From assembly GCA_930633495.1 (NCBI GenBank), contig CAKNFJ010000001.1, forward strand, positions 3,185,001 to 3,249,000: 64,000 nt of DNA, given 5' to 3'. This DNA comes from Hyphomicrobiales bacterium. Its GTDB lineage: Bacteria; Pseudomonadota; Alphaproteobacteria; Rhizobiales; Beijerinckiaceae. The translations under genes and the position numbers were made by a program. The notes beneath the pieces were generated by a model. That model had not been told where the DNA came from. It was given only the letters and a program-made list of their open reading frames with translations, and made no database searches. Positions 60,231 to 64,000 of this stretch are shown here, in pieces (within the stretch, counting starts at the first letter, position 1; each line of letters begins with the position of its first letter).

Positions 60231-60441
60231 CCGGAACAGGCTGGCCGCGAAGAGTCGCCGGCGCGTTACCGGCGGTGCGCGATCGGTGGGCAGCGTGAAC
60301 AGTCGGTCAACGAGCAGGGTTAATGGTGCAGGCCAACGGATCTTCGGGGGAATTGACTTTTTCGCGCGACGGGTGTTCTGACATTGCGCGGTGCAGCGAT
60401 GCGCCGCTTGCGAAGTTTTTCAGCCCTTCGGGATTGGCTCT

Positions 60442-60513
60442 GTGACTGTCCGTCTGACGACGACGAAACTCACGACCAAAACGACGACCGGGAAAGCCGG
60501 TACGTCGCGCTGA
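60442..60513 (+). CDS. Putative Thr/Lys-rich leader peptide of asd
   Basis: A 23-residue frame starting at GTG with GGGA eight bases upstream and ending in TGA. It has 10 Thr and 3 Lys residues, including TTTK, TTK and TTTGK runs, much like the E. coli thr leader in character. It lies 123 bases before asd, an enzyme common to Thr, Lys and Met synthesis, and is followed by a stable hairpin. Ribosome stalling at Thr codons when charged tRNA-Thr is scarce could switch RNA structure. No experimental support; the assignment rests on composition and position. Confidence 0.6.
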   Translation: MTVRLTTTKLTTKTTTGKAGTSR

Positions 60514-60536
60514 CGCTTCGCCTCGGTTCCGGGTCC

Positions 60537-60559
60537 ATCTCCCCCCGGCGGGGGTAGAT
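60537..60559 (+). terminator. Candidate attenuator hairpin before asd
   Basis: ATCTCCCCCC-GG-CGGGGGTAGAT folds into a stem with one mismatch and a 3-base loop, 23 bases after the leader stop codon. No T-run follows, so it may be Rho-assisted or act on translation instead. Confidence 0.5.
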
Positions 60560-60635
60560 CGCCGAACCCGCCCGAACCGGTGCGGGGCGGCCCCAAAGGG
60601 AGACCCGAACCGCCTTATCCGCAAAGGATCATATC

Positions 60636-61670
60636 ATGAGCTTCAAGGTCGCAGTGGTCGGTGCAACCGGCAATGTAGGCCGCGAGATGCTGGACATTCT
60701 CGCCGAGCGCGCCTTCCCCGTCGGCGAGGTCGTGGCGCTTGCCTCGTCCCGCTCGGTCGGCACCGAGGTTTCCTTCGGCGACAGGACGCTGAAGGTGAAG
60801 GCGCTCGAGCACTACGACTTCTCCGACACCGATATCTGCCTGATGTCGGCGGGTGGCGAGATCTCGAAGGTCTGGTCGCCGAAGATCGGCGCGCAGGGCG
60901 CCGTCGTGATCGACAACTCCTCGGCCTGGCGCACGCATCCCGACGTGCCGCTGATCGTGCCGGAGGTGAACGCCGCCGCTGCCGCCGGCTTCTCCAAGAT
61001 GAACATCATCGCCAACCCGAACTGCTCGACCGCGCAGCTCGTCGTAGCGCTGAAGCCGCTGCATGACCGCTTCGGCGTCAAGCGCGTCGTCGTCTCGACC
61101 TATCAGTCGGTCTCCGGCGCCGGCAAGGAAGGCATGGACGAGCTGTTCAACCAGACCCGCGCCGTGTTCTCGGCCGGCGACGTCGAGACCAAGAAGTTCC
61201 CGAAGCGCATCTCCTTCAACCTCATCCCGCAGATCGACGTCTTCATGGAAGACGGCTTCACCAAGGAAGAGTGGAAGATGATGGTCGAGACCAAGAAGAT
61301 CCTCGACCCGAAGATCAAGCTGACCGCGACCTGCGTGCGCGTGCCGGTCTTCATCGGCCATTCGGAAGCGGTCAACATCGAGTGCGAGAAGCCGGTCACC
61401 GCCGACGAGGCGCGCGAGGTGCTGCGTACGGCGCCCGGCATCCTCGTCATCGACAAGCACGAGCCCGGCGGCTACATCACCCCGCATGAGGCGGCCGGCG
61501 AGGACGCGACCTATATCTCGCGCATCCGCGAGGATGCGACCGTCGAGAACGGCCTCGCCTTCTGGTGCGTCTCCGACAATCTGCGGAAGGGCGCGGCGCT
61601 GAACGCGATCCAGATCGCCGAGGTCCTGGTCAACCGCAAGCTGATCCAGCCGCGCAAGCAGGCCGCCTGA
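60636..61670 (+). CDS. asd: Aspartate-semialdehyde dehydrogenase
   Basis: A 344-residue NADP-dependent enzyme converting aspartyl phosphate to aspartate semialdehyde, the branch point to Lys/diaminopimelate, Thr and Met. Motifs: VVGATGNVGREML (cofactor), the catalytic Cys in IIANPNCSTAQLV (about 131), SGAGKEGMDEL, and the catalytic His in RVPVFIGHSEAV. Length is typical. AAAGGATC precedes the ATG. A Thr-rich leader frame lies upstream and a hairpin downstream, so it appears monocistronic. Confidence 0.97.
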   Translation: MSFKVAVVGATGNVGREMLDILAERAFPVGEVVALASSRSVGTEVSFGDRTLKVKALEHYDFSDTDICLMSAGGEISKVWSPKIGAQGAVVIDNSSAWRTHPDVPLIVPEVNAAAAAGFSKMNIIANPNCSTAQLVVALKPLHDRFGVKRVVVSTYQSVSGAGKEGMDELFNQTRAVFSAGDVETKKFPKRISFNLIPQIDVFMEDGFTKEEWKMMVETKKILDPKIKLTATCVRVPVFIGHSEAVNIECEKPVTADEAREVLRTAPGILVIDKHEPGGYITPHEAAGEDATYISRIREDATVENGLAFWCVSDNLRKGAALNAIQIAEVLVNRKLIQPRKQAA

Positions 61671-61689
61671 GGCAAACTGCGCTGTCCGG

Positions 61690-61713
61690 CCCTGCCCGCA
61701 AAACCGGGCAGGG
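61690..61713 (+). terminator. Hairpin after asd
   Basis: CCCTGCCCG and CGGGCAGGG form a 9-bp perfect stem with a CAAAAC loop, 20 bases after the stop. Only a short T content follows. Confidence 0.6.
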
Positions 61714-61787
61714 TCACCGCCGATTTCCACGCGCATGGGCGGGTGACCGTCTTTGCGTGTGGCTATGCAGGGTAAACGGGCTAAGGC

Positions 61788-62750
61788 TTGCGCATTCCCT
61801 GCGCGCGAACCGAGCCCTTGCCGAACGCCCCCTTCCCCGAACCGCCAGCCATCCCTCCACAGGAGGGCAGGCCGCTTCGCATCGACAATTCCGCGCGCGG
61901 TATCGCGCTTGTGCTGCTCTCCTCAGTTTTCATGAGCAGCGGCGACATCGCCTCCAAATATCTCGCGACGACCTTGCCCGCGCTCCAGATCACCTGGATG
62001 CGCTACGGCACCTTTGCCGTGATCATGCTCGTCACCATCTGCTTCACCGGCAATTTTCGCAGGATGAGCACGCGCCGGCCCGGCCTGCAGGTGCTGCGGG
62101 CCTTGGGCGTGACGATCTCCTCGATCCTGTTCGTGGCGGGGTTGCACGACCTGCCGATGGCGGACGCGACCGCCACCTCCTTCGTCTCGCCGCTCTTCGT
62201 GACGGCGCTCTCCATCCCCATCCTGGGCGAAATCGTCGGCTGGCGGCGCTGGCTCGCCACGATGGTCGGGCTGATTGGCGTGCTGGTCGTGGTGCGCCCT
62301 GGCGGCAACGGCTTTCATGGCGCGTCGTTCTTCGTGCTCGGGTCGGCGTTTTTCTGGGCGTTTTCGCTGATCGTCACCCGGATGATGAGCCGCACCGAGA
62401 TCCCGGTGGTGACGCTGGCCTATTCAGCCACGATCGGCTTCCTCCTGCTGTCGCTGGCCGTGCCGTTCAGCTGGCAGGCGCTCGATCTCAAGGCGGTCCT
62501 GATCGGCGTCTTCATCGGCGGCATCTCGACGATCGGGCACATCTTCCTGATTCAGGCCTTCCGCTATGCGGATGCCTCGCTGCTCGCACCCTTCTCCTAT
62601 TCCCAACTGCTCTGGGCCTCGATCTTCGGCTATCTGGTTTTCGCCGCGATCCCGGATATCTGGACCTATGTCGGTGCCGGCATCATTGCCGGCTCCGGGC
62701 TCTACACGGCCCATCGCGAGCGCATTCGCGCGAGGCAGGTTGCCGGCTGA
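61788..62750 (+). CDS. EamA/DMT-family transporter
   Basis: A 320-residue inner-membrane protein with ten predicted helices and two EamA repeats: VFMSSGDIASKYLATTLPALQITWMRYG in the first half, given in part, and VTLAYSATIGFLLLSLAVPF with PFSYSQLLWASIFGYL in the second. Family members export metabolites or amino acids. The start is uncertain: TTG 61788 is the first possible codon, but the first 30 residues are Pro-rich and unlike the family, so the real start may be nearer residue 31. It follows asd by 117 bases with a hairpin between. Confidence 0.88.
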   Translation: MRIPCARTEPLPNAPFPEPPAIPPQEGRPLRIDNSARGIALVLLSSVFMSSGDIASKYLATTLPALQITWMRYGTFAVIMLVTICFTGNFRRMSTRRPGLQVLRALGVTISSILFVAGLHDLPMADATATSFVSPLFVTALSIPILGEIVGWRRWLATMVGLIGVLVVVRPGGNGFHGASFFVLGSAFFWAFSLIVTRMMSRTEIPVVTLAYSATIGFLLLSLAVPFSWQALDLKAVLIGVFIGGISTIGHIFLIQAFRYADASLLAPFSYSQLLWASIFGYLVFAAIPDIWTYVGAGIIAGSGLYTAHRERIRARQVAG

Positions 62751-62762
62751 AGCCGTGGAGAC

Positions 62763-63431
62763 TTAGCCGCGCGGCTTGACGCCGTAGCGCGCCATGAACA
62801 TCGCGATCGCCTCGCCGACGACGCGCCGGATTTCCTCGTCGCTGGGCTGCGTGCGCACGGCGTTGAACAGGCGCGGGCGCGTCAGGGTCGATTGACAGAG
62901 GTCGAGAAACTGCACCGCTGCCAGATAGGTGTCGTCGATGGCCAGCTTGCCCTCGGCCACCATGCGGTCGAGATAGCGCGCGATCAGCCGTGAGCCGAGC
63001 ATCGGGCCGTTTTCATAGAACTCGCGGCCGAGGTCGGGCATGCGCTCGGCCACGCCGATGACGACGCGATGCGCGCTGACCGCCAGCTCGCCATTGATCA
63101 TCCGCACGATGCAGCGGCCGAAATTGGTCAGGGCGCGCACCGGATCGGGATCCTCGTTCAACGCCTCGATGGCGCCGCGCTTCTGCGTCTCGCGCTCACG
63201 TTGGATCAGCGCGACGAACAGATGCTCCTTGTCTTCGAAATAGACATAGAGCGTGCCTTTCGAGACATTGGCGGCGGCTGCGATATCGTTCATGCTCGCG
63301 GCGTCGAAGCCTCGCGAGGTGAAGACCTGCAATGCGCCGTCGAGAATCTGGCGGCGCTTGTCCGGGTCCGCGCCGGCGATCCGGCGATTTCGCGGACCCT
63401 TCTTTACCGAGACTTCAGAGATTTCCGACAT
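62763..63431 (-). CDS. TetR-family transcriptional regulator
   Basis: A 222-residue repressor. The helix-turn-helix is at about residues 24-70 (RRQILDGALQVFTSRGFDAASMNDIAAAANVSKGTLYVYFEDKEHLF in parts), and the C-terminal helical ligand domain resembles the AcrR type. ATG 63431 is preferred over the GTG one codon upstream. It is divergent from a membrane-fusion-protein gene, with two TCGAACC-N4-GGTTCGA operators between them, so it probably represses an efflux pump and itself. Confidence 0.94.
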   Translation of the reverse strand: MSEISEVSVKKGPRNRRIAGADPDKRRQILDGALQVFTSRGFDAASMNDIAAAANVSKGTLYVYFEDKEHLFVALIQRERETQKRGAIEALNEDPDPVRALTNFGRCIVRMINGELAVSAHRVVIGVAERMPDLGREFYENGPMLGSRLIARYLDRMVAEGKLAIDDTYLAAVQFLDLCQSTLTRPRLFNAVRTQPSDEEIRRVVGEAIAMFMARYGVKPRG

Positions 63432-63479
63432 CACATTTCGGCCCGATCTGCGAGCCCTGCATAACGGCTTCGAAAAAAG

Positions 63480-63501
63480 AATCGAACCAATCGGTTCGAT
63501 T
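63480..63501. promoter_or_regulatory. TetR-type operator, copy 1
   Basis: AATCGAACC and GGTTCGATT are perfect 9-bp arms around AATC, about 50 bases upstream of the tetR start. Confidence 0.85.
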
Positions 63502-63540
63502 TGACTTGATATGCATCATCCCTCGCGCTATTTCAAGCGC

Positions 63541-63562
63541 AATCGAACCGTGTGGTTCGAAT
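63541..63562. promoter_or_regulatory. TetR-type operator, copy 2
   Basis: AATCGAACC-GTGT-GGTTCGAAT repeats the 7-bp core arms TCGAACC/GGTTCGA, 61 bases centre-to-centre from copy 1 and 18 bases before the membrane-fusion-protein ATG. Confidence 0.85.
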
Positions 63563-63580
63563 TGATATGCAGGACACACA

Positions 63581-64000
63581 ATGTCTGCTGATGGCGCATC
63601 CGAAATACGGCGCGACCGGCTGAAGCTCGTGGACGCGAGGGCCGAAACCGCCCAGCCGGCAGAGCCGGCCACGGCGCGCGAGGCCCCTGTCCGGGACGCC
63701 CCGGCCGCAGCCGCCCCCGACAAGCCCAAGACTGACAGGACTTTACTGAAGCGCGGCCTGCTGATGGCCGCGGCGACCGTCGTCGTCGGTGCCGGGCTGT
63801 GGTACGGCATCGACTGGTGGCGCAATGGCCGCTTCATCGTCTCGACCGACGATGCCTATGTCGGTGCCGAAATGGCGACGATCTCGGCCAAGCTCGCGGC
63901 GAATATCGCGACCGTGTCGGTGGCGCAGAACCAGCAGGTCAAGGCCGGGCAGCCGCTCGTCGCGCTCGACGACGGCGACTGGCGGATCGCGCTCGAGAGC
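63581..64000 (+). CDS. HlyD/EmrA-type membrane fusion protein, 5' part (truncated by window edge)
   Basis: The first 140 codons of a periplasmic adaptor for an efflux pump. A Pro/Ala-rich cytoplasmic tail (about 1-58) is followed by one membrane helix (LLMAAATVVVGAGLWYGI). The EmrA-like STDDAYVGAEMATISAKLAANI (in parts) then leads into the start of the lipoyl/coiled-coil region (VKAGQPLVALDDGDW). AGGA lies six bases before the ATG. An EmrB-type MFS or RND pump gene is expected beyond the window. Control by the divergent TetR is likely. Confidence 0.92.
   Translation, partial: MSADGASEIRRDRLKLVDARAETAQPAEPATAREAPVRDAPAAAAPDKPKTDRTLLKRGLLMAAATVVVGAGLWYGIDWWRNGRFIVSTDDAYVGAEMATISAKLAANIATVSVAQNQQVKAGQPLVALDDGDWRIALES

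Larger units (their letters stand above)
60231..60635 (+). promoter_or_regulatory. 405-base leader and promoter region of asd
   Basis: No ordinary gene. It contains the Thr-rich 23-codon frame (60442-60513), a 23-base GC-rich hairpin (60537-60559), and a possible competing pairing. In that pairing, CGGTTCCGGGTC at 60523-60534 can pair with GACCCGAACCG at 60602-60612, just before the asd ribosome-binding site. TTGACT at 60353 could be a -35 element, but no convincing -10 follows. Confidence 0.55.

Noticed and set aside
60400..60555. A 52-codon ATG frame overlapping the asd leader
   Set aside because: It lacks a ribosome-binding site and family resemblance. The Thr-rich frame in another phase explains the region better.
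1..64000. tRNA, rRNA, CRISPR, integrase, transposase or toxin-antitoxin genes
   Set aside because: I looked for cloverleaf arms, regularly spaced repeats and typical protein motifs and found none. A tRNAscan or HMM search would be decisive.

Overview
The window looks like chromosomal DNA of a GC-rich alphaproteobacterium, most likely a soil or plant-associated member of Hyphomicrobiales (Rhizobiales), possibly near Bosea. This rests on the codon bias, an IalB-like secreted protein, DauR/YheO-type and FCD-type regulators, abundant amino-acid ABC transporters, and intergenic palindromes of the kind common in that order. The assignment is inference. Both ends cut a gene: an iron-dependent alcohol dehydrogenase at the left and an HlyD/EmrA-type membrane fusion protein at the right. 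I see no rRNA, tRNA, CRISPR array, insertion sequence or phage gene.

Layout, 0-20 kb. A minus-strand block (8.1 to 2.1 kb) carries an AcnD-like aconitase, a TctC-type solute receptor, a GntR regulator with two winged helices and a sugar-phosphate isomerase-like protein, behind a 30-bp palindrome. Next comes a LacI regulon: a DUF993 protein and an acyl-CoA dehydrogenase on the minus strand diverge from lacI, a CoA-transferase, an enoyl-CoA hydratase and an SDR on the plus strand. Two copies of TGGAACGTTCCA lie between them. A polar amino-acid ABC transporter, an AGE epimerase, a DUF6522 protein and an ATC-hydrolase-like protein follow.

20-46 kb is dominated by amine and amino-acid transport and PLP enzymes. 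It holds a three-domain kinase/M23/class-III aminotransferase protein in line with an ABC transporter and an inositol-monophosphatase-like enzyme. It also holds an Fe3+/sugar-phosphate-type ABC operon with a second such phosphatase and a GntR gene, three related class I/II aminotransferases, a class V PLP enzyme with a LuxR regulator, a DauR-like regulator with an ornithine cyclodeaminase-like enzyme, and a further ABC operon led by an M20 amidohydrolase. Shared motifs suggest three local regulons: LuxR with C5/G-rich sites, GntR with GTA-N7-TAC sites, and DauR with TTTGGAC/TCCAA sites.

46-55 kb is a complete kdp potassium-uptake operon, kdpFABC-DE. It has two extra tiny membrane proteins that are easy to miss and ends in a PtsN-like EIIA gene two bases after kdpE. 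55-64 kb carries an IalB-like protein, a single-chain AceE/MdeB-like 2-oxoacid dehydrogenase E1, two secreted or membrane hypotheticals, asd, a DMT exporter, and a TetR/membrane-fusion-protein divergent pair with two clear operators. The observation I rate highest is upstream of asd: a 23-codon reading frame with 10 Thr and 3 Lys codons, followed by a GC-rich hairpin. It looks like an unannotated attenuation leader for the aspartate-family pathway.
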